Notes: generated by a model from the sequence alone, not told the origin. Numbered from the stretch's first letter, positions 10,956-22,340 are shown. The stretch is DNA of 64,000 nucleotides from Alisma plantago-aquatica (GCA_963693085.1 OY856411.1:113266767-113330766), one strand, 5' to 3'. A program made the numbers and translations.

Positions 10956-12990
10956 GAGCATTCCCATGATGACTGTGCTGATGATCACCGTGAGGGTGAG
11001 GACGTGCCTGTGCCGCCTGACAATGTAAGTTTTAAGAATATATCCATGCGATATCTATCTATATGTTCATTTATAATTATATCATGTAAGTGTGTTTTTT
11101 TAATCAAATTTTAGGTTGGTGATGTACCCCCTGAAGAAATTATAGCACTTGATGAGCAGCAAAAGAAAATTGAGAAAGTGAGGGGCATCATAATGATGAA
11201 CAAGTTACTACAACAAAGGGGCAATGAACTCAAATTGGCTGTGGATTTCGATAATGCAGGAAATCCATACGGAGTGAACCACAACTCATTTGTTTCATTT
11301 CTTGGGGTTCTTACTCGCAGCCATTGCAATCCTAACATAGAATCCTGGCATAAAGTTCATAAGGGGAAGAAAGACCATATATGGAAGGAACTATGCGTGA
11401 GTTATTATTATTTGTATTTCTATTTGTGTAGATTACTAATTTTTAGTATACTAGTTAATAGCAATTCTATTTAATTTACAAAGCATATTTGATCTGGATG
11501 AAAAGTTGCATCGTAAATGTGTGATGCAACGCCGTGGGAGGGTCCTAAGGAACTATAGGACCAATCTCACTCGAGATTACATACGCGATGTTGAGAAGAT
11601 GTTCTTGATTGATTTCCAATTCTAGACATTGATCACTATTTGACTAACTCTACACTAATAATTTTTGTTTTGTATTCTCTTTAAAAATAATTTCAGGCAA
11701 AAGGAAGCCACAAAGAAATGAAACTACTTGGAACCCAAAGACTGGGAGGAGTTTGTTACACAAAGAAAAACAGATGAATTCAAGGTATTAAGCACCACTC
11801 CCAATTTAATTAATATACATTCTTATGTATTCACCTATTCAAGATTAACCTTTAGTGTTACTAACCAAATCAACATGCTAACTAACTAGGCTAAGAGCGA
11901 TGCTCAACGAGCAAGGCGTGCAATGAATGTGCACGACCACACAATGGGTCCAAGAGGATATGTAGGTGTTCGCCAAAGACTACAAACTGAGTCTGCTAAG
12001 CCTGCTGCTACTCAGGAGACTGTAGAGTCCTCTACTACTGCTCCCACACCTCTGCCTCACCATGCTATATGGATACCTGGGAGGCAAAACAATAAGGGAG
12101 ACATACCGAAGCCCGCAACTGCTGAGGCGGCTGCAAAAATGGTAAAAATCAAGTCTTAGAGCAATCGATCGATATTGCTTATTGTTATATTTACCAGATA
12201 ATTTTTGTTGATGGTGATTAGAGGGAGCTGTACGAGCAGAGGAAGGAAGGCAAGTTCATCCCTCAGGGCACAAGGGATGAACTGACAGTTTCTCTGGGTA
12301 ACCCAGAGCATCCTAGACGTGTTAGGGGTGCATGCGCTGGTGTGGGCATCAAAGCGTTCTTTGGGCCATCCCAACGCAAATCTGTCCCAAAAGCGGGACT
12401 TTCACAAAATGAGGTAACCTATTCTTTTTTAGAATGTTATTGCGAAAGGAAATTCAATAATTAGAAGCTAGTGTTTCTTTTATCCATGTATAGGTAGATT
12501 TGTTAATTACCCAGAGAATCTAAGAAGCAATGGTTTAGTGGCAGACATCTCAGACGACCACTCAGACGTGCCACACTTCTCCTACTACTCCTACTGCAGA
12601 GGTTGGGAGTAATCCTATAGACCCACCAGCTAGCACGTCCTCTGTAAGTATTTTTATGACATAGTAGCTAGTATGTTCAAGATGATATGTTTGTGTATAT
12701 ATGCATATAACATTCTTTACGTAAATTTGTAGGAGTTGAAGCCATGCCGACTAAAAAGTTAAGAATATATCGTTACAGAGGCGTCAGCTTACCCACCCCT
12801 TAAAGGGTGCATGTTTCATGGGCATCCAGTACCAGATGGTGTGGTACGTGTGAGTCCAATACATGTACTCTTTGAATGGACGGATCTTGCACTGCCTCAT
12901 GCACACCCAGATGCTGAAACACTTGGTGATGCAGTAGGCAGAGTGATACTGTGGTCCGAAGCGGATGTCCTCTATACTAATATTGTATGA
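10932..12990 (+). CDS. Transposase_24 / Ptta-En/Spm-like protein, multi-exon, probably decayed
   Basis: This is the second CACTA gene, equivalent in position to the TnpA/Ptta-type protein that binds element ends. Spliced exons I can support are: about 10932-11024; 11115-11396 (NKLLQQRGNELKLAVDFD, VSFLGVLTR); 11484 onward (DEKLHRKCVMQRRGRVLRN); 11697-11784 (EPKDWEEFVTQRKTDEFK); 11890-12141 (SDAQRARRA, GPRGYVGVR); 12222-12413 (SLGNPEHPRRVRG, the family signature); about 12540-12642; and about 12735-12990. Most have AG and GT borders. Stops appear at 11623 and just before the 11697 exon core (aaatgaaac), so the copy may be a pseudogene. The last exons (HPLKGCMFHGHPV and WTDLALP...) look like the beta domain often found between this part and a Ulp1 domain, so this and the next entry may be one gene. 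Confidence 0.72.
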
Positions 12991-13366
12991 TAAATTTCCA
13001 TTACATTAGTTTGTTAGTATGTATATATGAGTCAATTGATCTGAAATTATATATACAGGTAAAAAAGACGAGACCCGCTACATCTCGGCCTCCACCTCCT
13101 CGACTACCAAGTTGACTTCTAAGGGACCTACACGCCTCGATAGGTCCTAATTGTAGGGGTGTGACAGTATGTATCGGCGAACATGATCCAAATTTCCCTA
13201 TAAATGTTACTATTCTAGAGGATGCTGTAGGTAAATCATACGATAACAATCTATTTATACAAATTTAGTACACGTATTAATGCATACGTAATACAAGTTT
13301 TACACACATGTTAATGCATAGGTATTAATGTAGGTCAATCATATGAAAATTAGATATTTATACAAG

Positions 13367-14517
13367 ATGTTTTGGAGTTGTTTAGTTATGCTTGGCTGAA
13401 CACATCTACGATAGAGTTGTGGATATGGTGAGATCTTGTTTATACATCCATATACCTTGTTTTATATACAGTGATCTGGTTTCTTATATATTAATGCATA
13501 CGTAATACATATTTTGCAGCCACTTACACACGATATGTACATATTTTGGGTTTTCCCATGTGGGATTTTTGGTTCCATCTTTGATTAGTCTTGTAGATAC
13601 AGACCCTTCTTCAGTTACTTCATACTGCTGTGATACTTTTCAATATTTTGGTAAAAATAATAAGACGGTGATAATAGCTCCATTCAATGTCGAGTAAGTT
13701 TACTTTTCTTATAATTTGTACTTAAGCAAATTACTTTTTTATTGTGAATTTTGAGTTTTTAATTTTCTACTTTCTTACCTGTAGTGGTAAACATTGGGAG
13801 TTACTATTTATTGTCCCCAAGACGTTCACTGTCTATTATCTAGATCCTGCGGAGAATGAGTTAAATACATTACATGGACATGCAATTAAAAGACCATTAT
13901 TCTCGTGAGAAATATTTCATGTTTTTATATCCGTTAATATTTGTTACTACATTACTATTTAATTATACAATTTAATATGTTACATTAACTTATGTAGGGC
14001 TTTACAAGAGTACAAAAAAGCTGGAGGAAAGGTCCCCAGGAAAAAGGATCTGTCACTAATTTGGGAGAATGTGAAAGTAACTTCCTGACTCCAATGTATA
14101 TATTATTTATGTGAACTGTGCTTATTTGTATTTTTGAATATTTTGTATGTTTCAATTTATAATGTGCTACACAAGACAACGGCTGGGCATGTGCCTACTG
14201 TGTGATGCGATTTATGGACCTAATCATCAAACATGCCGCAATGGAAATCGATAAGATACAACATGTATTATACATAGTCTCATTAGATAGTATAAAATAC
14301 ATCAATCTTATTATATATTATTAATTATATATATACGTCATTCTCTTTGTAGGTCTTTAAAACTACTGACTTCAACACAGGTGGAACGCGTTTCGATGTA
14401 CATGCTCCCTATACGAAAGATGAATTAGATTATGTAAGAGAAAAATGGACAAAAACCCTACAAAGAGTGGGAATTTTTAAATATAATTTTATTGACGATG
14501 ATGACAATGATGAATAA
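13367..14517 (+). CDS. Ulp1-like (C48) cysteine peptidase domain carried by the CACTA element
   Basis: Ulp1/SENP-type peptidases cleave SUMO or related peptide bonds; the role inside CACTA elements is unknown. Exons inferred: 13367-13427, 13520-13693, 13785-13904, 13998-14076, 14176-14264, 14353-14517. The first three junctions keep one open frame: VLELFSYAWLNTSTIELWI, then VGFLVPSLIS, then IIAPFNVDGKHWELLFIVP. The expected catalytic His is in GKHWELL (13792), Asp in YYLDP (13843) and Cys in GWACAYCVM (14190). The Gln usually before the Cys is not secure: a CAA at 14172 lies upstream of the only AG acceptor. The 14076/14176 junction also puts the frame out by one base, so the gene may be lightly damaged. 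The stop is at 14515-14517. It could be the C-terminal part of the upstream gene. Confidence 0.75.
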
Positions 14518-14894
14518 AGAATAACTTTGTTCTCATAATTATTTTTGTGTGAATGTGAATGAATTTTTATGAATTGTCATATGTGTGTGAAGATGATCAC
14601 ATGAATGTTTCTACATGTGTTTGAATGTGAATAGAGATGAAATGAATGGAACTGCAGGTTGCTACTGGTTTCTACATGTGTGTGATGAAAAAATAATGTG
14701 AAATAAATGTGTTTATATATGTGTGTGAATCACATATATATAATATTTTCCATCTTGTTATTTTTGCAGGTTTGTGACCTGTTGTTGGCTGATATCAATG
14801 GATGTCGTAAATCTGCAGTTCAGAACTGAACTGCATGTTTTCATCCTACGACCGGCCATACAGCATGCCTGCAAACTGATTTTAAAAAAATCAT

Positions 14895-15583
14895 AACATA
14901 TGCGTCAGTTATTTGGAAAAACCGACACCAAAGACATACGACATCGATTTTTGATAAAAAATTGACGTCTATCTACCCAACAAGCACGGCCATGCTGGGG
15001 AACACGGCCGTGGTGGCAAGGGGATAACATAGGCATCGATTATTTGTAAGACACTGACACTAAAGATGTACTGTGGCGGTTTTAAAAAAACAACCGACGT
15101 TTATATGGACAGGAACCACGACCGTCCTGGGAAGCACAGCCGTGGTGGCAGGGGATATGACGTCGGTTATACTAGAAAACCGACACCTATAGTCCAATTG
15201 CTGGCGCGTTTTCGGTGGCGGGAAATGTTTTGGCGTCGATTCTTTTAGTAACCGACGTCTGTAACCATTCTATAGTGTCAGTTTTCTTAAATAACCGACG
15301 CCTATAATCCCATTGCTGGCGCGTTTTTGGTGGCGGGAAGCGTTTTGGCGTCGGTTTTTTTAGTAACCGACGTCCGTAACCATTCTATAGTGTCAATTTT
15401 ACTAAATAATAGACGTCTATATTCCCTTTGCTGGCGCATTTTCGGTGGCGGGAAGCGTTTTGGCGTCGGTTGGGAACCGACGTCGAAGGCCCCCAGCTTT
15501 AGCGGCGCCCACTTGGGTGTCGCTTGAAAACCGACACTAAAACCCTTAATTAACCGACGCTAAAGGCCTATTCTGTATTAGTG
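14895..15583. repeat. Right CACTA subterminal array with three ~115-bp direct repeats
   Basis: Inverted units of the GGCGTCGGTT / AACCGACGCC type recur about ten times, for example 15161-15190, 15231-15258, 15347-15375 and 15463-15483, mirroring the left end. Within this, three direct copies starting tgctggcgcgttttcgg at about 15200, 15313 and 15430 each contain two hairpin units. An older pair with cacggcc...cgtggtggca lies near 14985-15025 and 15110-15155. The element ends ctgtattagtg at 15583. Confidence 0.88.
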
Positions 15584-15586
15584 ATT

Positions 15587-15790
15587 TCTGCATGCTACCT
15601 CTCAAAGAGGCATGTTATGGGGTGCCTCCCCCATGAACTTTTGATTTCTGTTTCATTTCATGCTCCCCTTTATCAGATAACTATGTCAAGTTTCAGCGAT
15701 GTTCACTAGAACATTATGCCATGTAACTATCGGCTAAGTAGGTGTTTGCTTGTTCTGCCCACTATAAATTCAATGAACTTTAAAAAAAAA
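15587..15790 (+). other. 3' end of the L1 LINE with poly(A) tail
   Basis: Removing the CACTA element and one ATT joins 5342 directly to this segment. It has no coding features, ends in nine A residues, and is followed at once by the second copy of the LINE target duplication. It is therefore the LINE 3' untranslated region. Confidence 0.8.
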
Positions 15791-15847
15791 TAGTTTGTTA
15801 GTTTTGTGATTCACCAAACCAGACCCGCCCTACCAAATAGGGCCTTA

Positions 15848-16031
15848 ACGCGAGTCTGTCGTTTCCACGCTTAGATGTGAGATCACACGAATGCTCGTTT
15901 CCAAAGGGGCCAAATTGCATGTGTTTTGTTGGGAAGATATCCTTGAATCCCGGGGAATGTCACTGTAAAAAGAAACAACTGCAATACCTATTTGCTGAAA
16001 CCGTGAATTAAAATTAACTGCTTGAAGCTTA
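15848..16031. repeat. Host segment, copy 1 of a tandem duplication
   Basis: This block closely matches 16908-17085. Shared runs include agatcacacgaatgctcg, tttccaaaggggc and acctatttgctgaaaccgtg. Copy 2 has a 12-bp insertion (ttacaaaacatc) near 17020-17035. The end of this block (ttaactgcttgaagctta) also matches 2377-2399 (atcaactgcttcaagctta). The order is therefore end-block, MITE, block, end-block, MITE, block. Confidence 0.85.
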
Positions 16032-16904
16032 GGGCTAGTTTGGTACGACGCAGTCGGGTGTAGTTTTAGGATTACAAAACAAATCAAACGTATTCATGTT
16101 TTTTGCACTATGCAAATTGTATTTGGTACGACGCAAGAGAGATTCACGACTTTTGTTAGAACTGTTTGGCGAGTAAAAAGTCTTCATCTTGTACCAGCTA
16201 CCTAACACCAGCCTCTGCTTGTGTCTTTTTTTTTTAAATTTAAAGGGAGGTTTCTTCATTCACCCTGGCTCCCTTCCAGGCTCTAGGAAACGCAAAACGA
16301 AAGGATCCCGATTACATCTGATTCACTATAAACTCCCATACACACTTAGGGAAAACAAAAACCGAGCCCTATGTGAGTCATCTATTTTTCACACGTATGG
16401 TGTTAGATATCCCTTGTCTATCTCTATGGTATTGTTCTCTAACAGGAGGAGGCATGAGTTGTACCGAACTGAAGAGATATGTGTCTAAGATACCCCCTCC
16501 GTATTCTGCTAGCGCCCTCACAGTCAAGTTAGCTTCTTTGCTTGTGCCTTCATCTTGTACCAGCTACATGTTCATACTTTTCAGCGAGTACAGGCATGGA
16601 GCAGTCAAAGTGTAAAGTGACCGTGAGAACAGGTCGCTTCACAGCAATAGGTTCGGTCATTCGTTGGTTCGCTGGAGAGACAAAGTGCTACTAGGACCCA
16701 CACATGCATCACTCTTCTAACTGCACTCGACCACCTGCGATCTGGACGCAACACGTTTTCCTGGAGTTGGTGTCCAAAAGTGCAGTCTGATGAGGTTCTA
16801 AAACATTGAACTGCAACTGCATCGGGCCATACCAAACAAATTTAAAGATAAAAACACGTCTTTTGAATTCATTGAACCCAATAAGCACCCTATCAAATAG
16901 ACCC
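16032..16904. mobile_element. Tourist-like MITE, about 870 bp
   Basis: The left end starts gggctagtttggtacgac. The right end, reverse-complemented, starts gggtctatttgatagggtgc. TTA flanks it at 16029-16031 and 16905-16907. The element starts at the same position of the duplicated host block as the MITE at 2400-15844, but the cores look different. The interior holds a second gtttggtacgacgc-like motif at 16120-16134, so it may itself be composite. Confidence 0.65.
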
Positions 16905-16907
16905 TTA

Positions 16908-17085
16908 ATGCAAGTCTGTCGTTTCCATGCCTAGACGTGAGATCACACGAATGCTCGTTTCCAAAGGGGCTAAATTGCATGTGCTTTGTCGGGATGATAT
17001 CCTTGAATTCCGGGAAATGTTACAAAACATCACTGTATAAAGAAACAAGTGCAGTACCTATTTGCTGAAACCGTGCGGCAAAACT
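16908..17085. repeat. Host segment, copy 2 of a tandem duplication
   Basis: Partner of 15848-16008. It diverges from copy 1 after accgtg at about 17075, where copy 1 continues into the end-block before the next MITE. Confidence 0.85.
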
Positions 17086-17468
17086 TGGGGAGATAGCGAC
17101 ACAGGCGATTTTACAACAAATGCGACGCAGCAAATTAGATAATTGTGGGTCCGAGCCCCATTTTCGATTTTGCTGTTTCAGATGTGTTTTAATTAGTTTT
17201 GATTTTAGAAGCATCTATTTAGTTTCTTCTAGTGGTAGATCTTTGGGATAATTTAAGGTTACAATTAGTTGGAACAACGTTTGAAACGGCATGTTGCGAC
17301 TTAGATTTGAGTTCGATAATTGCAAGATAGCGCAAGAAGTAGAGAACATGCTTAAATATCCGCGAATGATGGTTTGGGCTGGGGTAGGATTGCAGATCTA
17401 GTAAGAAACTAACTTACAAGGGGAAAAGGATAAAACATCGTCCCACTTGCAGAATTCACTTAATGCAG
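17086..17468. other. Unassigned spacer
   Basis: No gene, repeat or element end is recognised between the duplicated block and the next MITE. Confidence 0.5.
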
Positions 17469-17471
17469 TAA

Positions 17472-18153
17472 GGCCCTGTTTGGTAGGCTGTAATTAGGCA
17501 ACATTTATGGAATTTAATAGCATATCAAATATATGTCATATGTTTGAGGTACTACAGATTCGTTTGCTATGGTGTAGCACAAGTTAACTGTTTGGTACAG
17601 CTGCAACTACCTAGCTATTTAGGGCACGTTTGGTTTGCCGGATATAGCTGGATTGGATTGTATTTTTAACTCCAGCAGGCCAAAGTTTATGTTTGGTTTG
17701 TAGGAGCCGTAAAAATACAAAAATACAGGACATTTCAGTATACAGCCCGTGCAGGATTAGGGCTTCCATTTCAAAAGCGTGGGACGCCGCAATCCCAGGG
17801 ATCGGGCGACTGCCACTGGGCTCCCGACTACCACCCCGACTCTCTCTCTCTCGGCTGCTCGCGAGACCCACGACCCCTTGCTCGATTCTCCTCCATCACT
17901 TCCTACTCCGATCGTCGGCACCGCCACCAACCCCGATCTGCAGCTACGTAGCTATTACAGTGATCCACGAGAAGAACGTGACGCAAAGTTTTAGGCGCAG
18001 TACAGATTCCGGGATTTTGGAGCAAAAAGTGAAGTTGGAAGGAAAACTAAATCGACCAACTGCATCCTATTACACCCAACTAAATAAAGTTATTTGCTGC
18101 AAATTGAACATTCCAACTTAACGAAAATTAGCCCCTCCCTACCAAACAGGCCC
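17472..18153. mobile_element. Tourist-like MITE, 682 bp
   Basis: The left end starts ggccctgtttggtaggctg. The right end, reverse-complemented, starts gggcctgtttggtaggga. TAA flanks it at 17469-17471 and 18154-18156. The interior includes a CT-rich, GC-rich patch (about 17770-17960) that gives short open frames without family resemblance. Confidence 0.75.
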
Positions 18154-18957
18154 TAAGCGTACGAACGAGCAAGACTCCTTGGACGTAATCTAATTTAGAC
18201 CGTTCTCATGCCAACGTACTCCATAACGTAATCTTGTTCGTCCCCGTCGTCTCCCAGAGGAGGGAGTAAGGTATCATGATACATTTTGTCTATTCACGTA
18301 TGCGACTCTCATAATGTACACGCCATCCTTTCCGTTTGTGATAAGGTTCTCTATCTTTTTGTTTTCTAAACTCTTCGACCACCTTTCTTTTTACTGTTTG
18401 ATAACCAATAACCATAGGACATTGGGAACTATTTTCCCTCATAACTGCAGATGTGACACCCTAATTTTTCTATAACATATACATCACTGGCTGGAAACTT
18501 AATTCTCATTGAGATATCACAAAAATGATAATCATTGTATAAAAAGGAAGTTGATTCAACCAACACAAGAATAGTAACAGTTCCCACTCTCCAGATCCTC
18601 AATATAAAACTCACAACTTAAACTAATACATGTCCCTCTTAACTTAAAAGTACATTTTCGTTAATTATGCTATTATAATTGGCACTAGCTTTCTCCTTGA
18701 AGCATATGTCCTTTAGCTATACTTCTTGATTTTTTTTCCTTGCATGGTAAGGATATCACGTCCCCATCATGCAAAATAAGACGAAAAATATGTTAGAATA
18801 AGTGACACTGAATAGCATTATATGAACATGAAATAAACTACACTTCTGAGAAATCATAACTTTAAATATTGTAAACATCGAATACTTTTCATATCATTTA
18901 TCTTCGTCTATATTTTTCTTTATCATTAATGTTATTATCTTGGGGTGACTATGTTGT
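18154..18957. other. Unassigned AT-rich DNA
   Basis: Nothing is recognised with confidence. The phrase tgtgacaccctaattt at 18451 resembles the first bases of many plant gypsy LTRs, but I found no matching second LTR. Confidence 0.4.
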
Positions 18958-19190
18958 CCTTACATTGCTCTTAGTAGCTTGACAAAATAGTTTGCTCTTA
19001 GGAGCTTGAAAATAATGTTGCTCCCAAGAGTTTGATCTATAACATTGCTCTCAGGAGCTTTTATATTAACATAACTCTAAGAGTTTGAATATTAACATAG
19101 TTCTCAGGATCTTGAATATATATGAACCAAAGTGCTCATTGCTCTAAGGAGCTTGGTAAGTAACGTTATCCACAAGAGATTGAATATGTG
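18958..19190. repeat. Degenerate tandem repeat, unit about 30-36 bp
   Basis: Six to seven diverged copies of a unit like ttgctctcaggagcttgaat are separated by AT-rich spacers such as attaacata. The copies differ by several bases each, so the array is old. Confidence 0.8.
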
Positions 19191-21500
19191 TCAAAAAGCG
19201 AATAACTTGGAAGGAATGACATTAATCAAATATCTTATTTTTAGCATTATTCTTGCGAACAATGACTTGAAACATTTAATATGTCTCTAAGAAAGATGTG
19301 CATGCTATCATTATAATTTTTGAGGAGAACAATATATACAATTCCATAAAATGAATTTTAAACATTTATCTTGTAAGTATTGATTGGAACTATATAGGTA
19401 ACATCACTATAGTTTTTTTTAATATATATACGAGATAAAAAACCGTTGACCAATACTTGGTAATCAGAGTACATGATCCGCTTACTGATGATATAAAAAG
19501 TCCTATCGATGGTCTTGAGGTTGATGGTAAATCCTAACCTCATGCAATTAACATAATTTTTGTTAATCTTTATCTTATTACTTTCTAAACACTAGGTCTT
19601 ATAGGAAAACATGGTTTGGGATTATTGAATTCGGTCTTGAAAACTAGAAAATTAGCTTTCCTAACCAAAATCCTTCCCAGAAAAATTTATAGTTATTTTT
19701 ATGACTATCCTTATAAATATTGTGAATTTAAGAATATTCATCCAATTAGAATTAGAGAAAAATCCACAAAGGAAAAACATTATCCACTCAGCCTTCAGGC
19801 TTTTCCAAGTCGAACAAGTGACCGATGCCACACGACAAAAGCTAAACCAACACTAGTGTGATGCAACATGACAAAAAATGGCAAAAAGTCTAATATGGCC
19901 TATGGCAATGTTATACATGAGAATCATACCAAGGGCAGATGTGTCCCGTTACCCCTACGATTGATCCAATAGGAGCAAGGTCGCTCTGCGGAGCACAATG
20001 GAAACTTGGGATGATCCAAAAGATTCAAAACTTGATTACTCTCCTTGTCTCTAAAAACAAGGTGCTTGACACCTTCCTCATCTTCGTACGGACTTGTCAA
20101 TCTTGGACGTGCGTACCACGGTGGCCAAAAGATAAAGAACATCCCTCCACCAAGGAGGAACATGGGAGGATCATCGAAGACATATCAGTTCAAGCAAAGC
20201 TAGACCCTAAAGTTGTGAGTCGACAATCATACAACAAGACGTGATTGAAACCACATTTGAGTTTCATCATTACAAAAAACCAAAAAGAGTAGTGGTGAAT
20301 AAGAAAAACACAAACACGTTATGTCTCACTATGATGGTCTACAAACATGTCTAGAGAAAAGGAAACTGGGGTACCTACAAAGACGAGAATGGCAGAGAAG
20401 ACTCTATAGGGCTCTGTGACTTGCGATGGTGAGTTGAAGAGGATTGGGTTCTTCTAGGTCCTCATCACGGATCGATGGCTGGGACAAGAGCACACTGAGG
20501 TCCACAAAATCTCAAATTGATGGATAAAATGGTGATTGTAGGGGGTTCTTGGGTATGGGTATGAGTAATGAGGGTTTAGGGTGTGTCTCTTATATAGGCA
20601 GAGGCGAGGGAAGGCACTGGTGGTGGGAAGAGTTCAACAAGTAGATGGATTGGGAGAGTTCTCATAGAGCTTGAAACTCCATCGAGATTAGAATGGGTAT
20701 GCTCAGGAATATCAATAATGGTGAAAACCACACTATTTAATTGTAGTGTTGATTAGAGAGTGGAAATGGACAAGGAGTATGTCTATGCTTGGAGGAGTCA
20801 ACAAAGCATGCGACTCGAGTGATGGGGATGAGTCCCCAACCTATGAAATTATCTGAGTATGCGAGTCCCATTTGGACTTTAACTCTATCCAGATGACAAC
20901 GTGCCATACCACATAGATTATAATCTAACTAAAATCAAGGTGAATGTGTTTTTTTTAGCCATTTAGTTTATATTTTCTCTCCCACATGAATTGGGGGTTC
21001 TAGAATTATCAAGACCAGACCAAATTTGGTAAGATGACTAATTGGAATATGAGGATTCCAAAAAAATGATTAGTTTCTTGATTTGAGAGTCAAAACTACC
21101 TGTCCTTGCCTATTTATGATAACATGTATCATATCGTTCCCTAAGTCTCACAAACGGAATCGGAAAAGAGGTATAGGAACTGAAGTACTGAACTGGAATA
21201 CCTAATATCTTGAGTTGAAACCCAATCATCATTTTATTTTGTGTTGTGACCCTCCATGCCAAGAAGGGTTGAAGGGATCGATCCCACAACCTTATTGTGT
21301 TTGAGGTCATGTAGGCCCTCTTTAATCAACACTTCAACCACCTCCACTTTGGCTTGCAATCTCTTCTGACACCTGACATCCTGTAATGGGTCCTAAGATA
21401 CCTATGAGTTTTAGACCATATCTACTATTTAAAGTTTGTTGTACCGCTTTTGTGGCTCACATGAAAACAATACCCCTAGTTGTCTAGTCAAATGCTGCAC
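19191..21500. other. Unassigned, probably decayed transposon DNA
   Basis: I see no recognisable gene. Several frames of 60-100 codons on both strands have no motif I can name. Composition and degenerate style match the retroelement relics on the right, but no ends, primer sites or domains are visible. Confidence 0.4.
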
Positions 21501-21529
21501 CTCAACACATTTTAGGGAGAATCAACTAG

Positions 21530-22340
21530 CTCTGGGTTCGAGTGGCATACATCGAGCCTTCACAGTAGACAAAGGGATAGTGATAGACAATAAAGCAGAA
21601 ATAAACAGGTTCATAGTAGAGTTAAGAATATCTATAGATACAAAATAAGTAATGGAACATTTTGTGCAAGTGTAGGGCTTCTTGTAAACAACAATAAGCA
21701 AGTCTATATCAAAGGATGCTATTGGATCCATAGGAGAATCAGATTGCATGAGGGGTTCAGGTGCAGACCACTTATTTTTCCTCTCATATACGTTCAGGGT
21801 GAGCCAGACTAGAATCAATAGACGTATCAAGAGAAGGAAAAATTGGAACAGGCAAGGGCACTGACAGTGTGGTGGTGGACTGTGAAGCACCATGAGGAAG
21901 ATCAAAAGGAGTATCCTCAAAGAAGGTCACATTATGCACTGACTCTTGTGTCCAACTGGATCGATATGATGCCCTTCTGGGTGCGAGAGGGACAAATAAA
22001 GATGCATGTGATAGGTTGAGGAGACAACTTATCAAGATCAGGACATAGGTCATGCAAAAAACACAGGAAACCAAATACCTCTGGTGGTAGAGAAAAGGGA
22101 GGCTCATGTGGATAAAGGAGTTGAAAAGGAAGATAATTCTCAATAACATACGATGGAATATGGTTGAGGAGGTAATTAGTGGGGGATACCATATCAAACC
22201 AAAAAATTAGGGACATGCATTTCAAAAAGTAAGGCACTGATAACTTTGAGGCAAGTGATGACTTTTCCTTTCGACAACTCCATTTTTTGGCGAGGTTGTA
22301 GGGACATGAAGTTTGGTGCATGATTCCACACAAAAATCGA
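21530..22340 (-). pseudogene. Ty1/copia pol relic: integrase C-terminus to RT junction
   Basis: Read on the minus strand, the upstream part gives an integrase tail. The landmarks are HQTSCPY, then after frame jumps FGFLCFLHD-DLDKLSP, and then TFFEDTPFDLP, matching the plant copia segment just after the DDE core. Downstream (about 21530-21700 on the + map) comes a counterpart of the Cys-Thr-x-x-Pro-Ile / phenylalanine-valine-serine block preceding RT. Several frames are needed, and neither RT core nor LTRs are seen. It is non-functional and of opposite orientation to the copia relic at 22780. Confidence 0.7.

Larger units (their letters stand above)
5343..15583 (+). mobile_element. Complete CACTA (En/Spm-type) DNA transposon
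   Basis: The left terminus reads CACTACTACAGAAATGGC. The right terminus, reverse-complemented, reads CACTAATACAGAATAGGC, so the inverted repeats match with a few changes. The 3-bp target duplication ATT occurs at 5340-5342 and 15584-15586. Length is 10,241 bp. Internal layout from left: subterminal hairpin array, GC-rich leader, palindromes, TNP2 transposase relic, GTGAA-rich minisatellite, Transposase_24-like and Ulp1-like locus, then the right subterminal array. All genes point right. CACTA elements move by cut and paste using the TNP2-class transposase. This copy has a broken transposase and could at most be mobilised in trans. Confidence 0.95.
2844..15790 (+). mobile_element. 5'-truncated L1-type LINE, interrupted by a CACTA element
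   Basis: The LINE body is 2844-5342 plus 15587-15790. It begins inside the ORF2 reverse-transcriptase region, which is the usual 5' truncation of target-primed retrotransposition. It ends in nine A residues (15782-15790). Flanking direct repeats tagtttgtta at 2834-2843 and 15791-15800 (11 bp if the last A is counted) are the target-site duplication. The first LINE codons read HFKNIF, a motif seen just before the RT domain in plant L1 elements. The CACTA element 5343-15583 sits in the 3' part with its own ATT duplication, so it is younger. Confidence 0.88.
2400..15844. mobile_element. Tourist-like MITE split by a LINE and a CACTA element
   Basis: The left end starts gggtctgtttggtagg. The right end, reverse-complemented, starts ggccctatttggtaggg. 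TTA flanks both sides (2397-2399 and 15845-15847). The MITE itself is only about 490 bp: 2400-2843 plus 15801-15844. The rest is the LINE (2844-15790) and the LINE's second target duplication. This is the outermost level of the nest. The short flanking direct repeats and shared terminal motif make the assignment good even though the two ends are not perfect copies. Confidence 0.7.

Noticed and set aside
17611..18121. Overlapping frames in the third MITE
   Set aside because: They are short, without motifs, and lie within a non-coding element with inverted ends.
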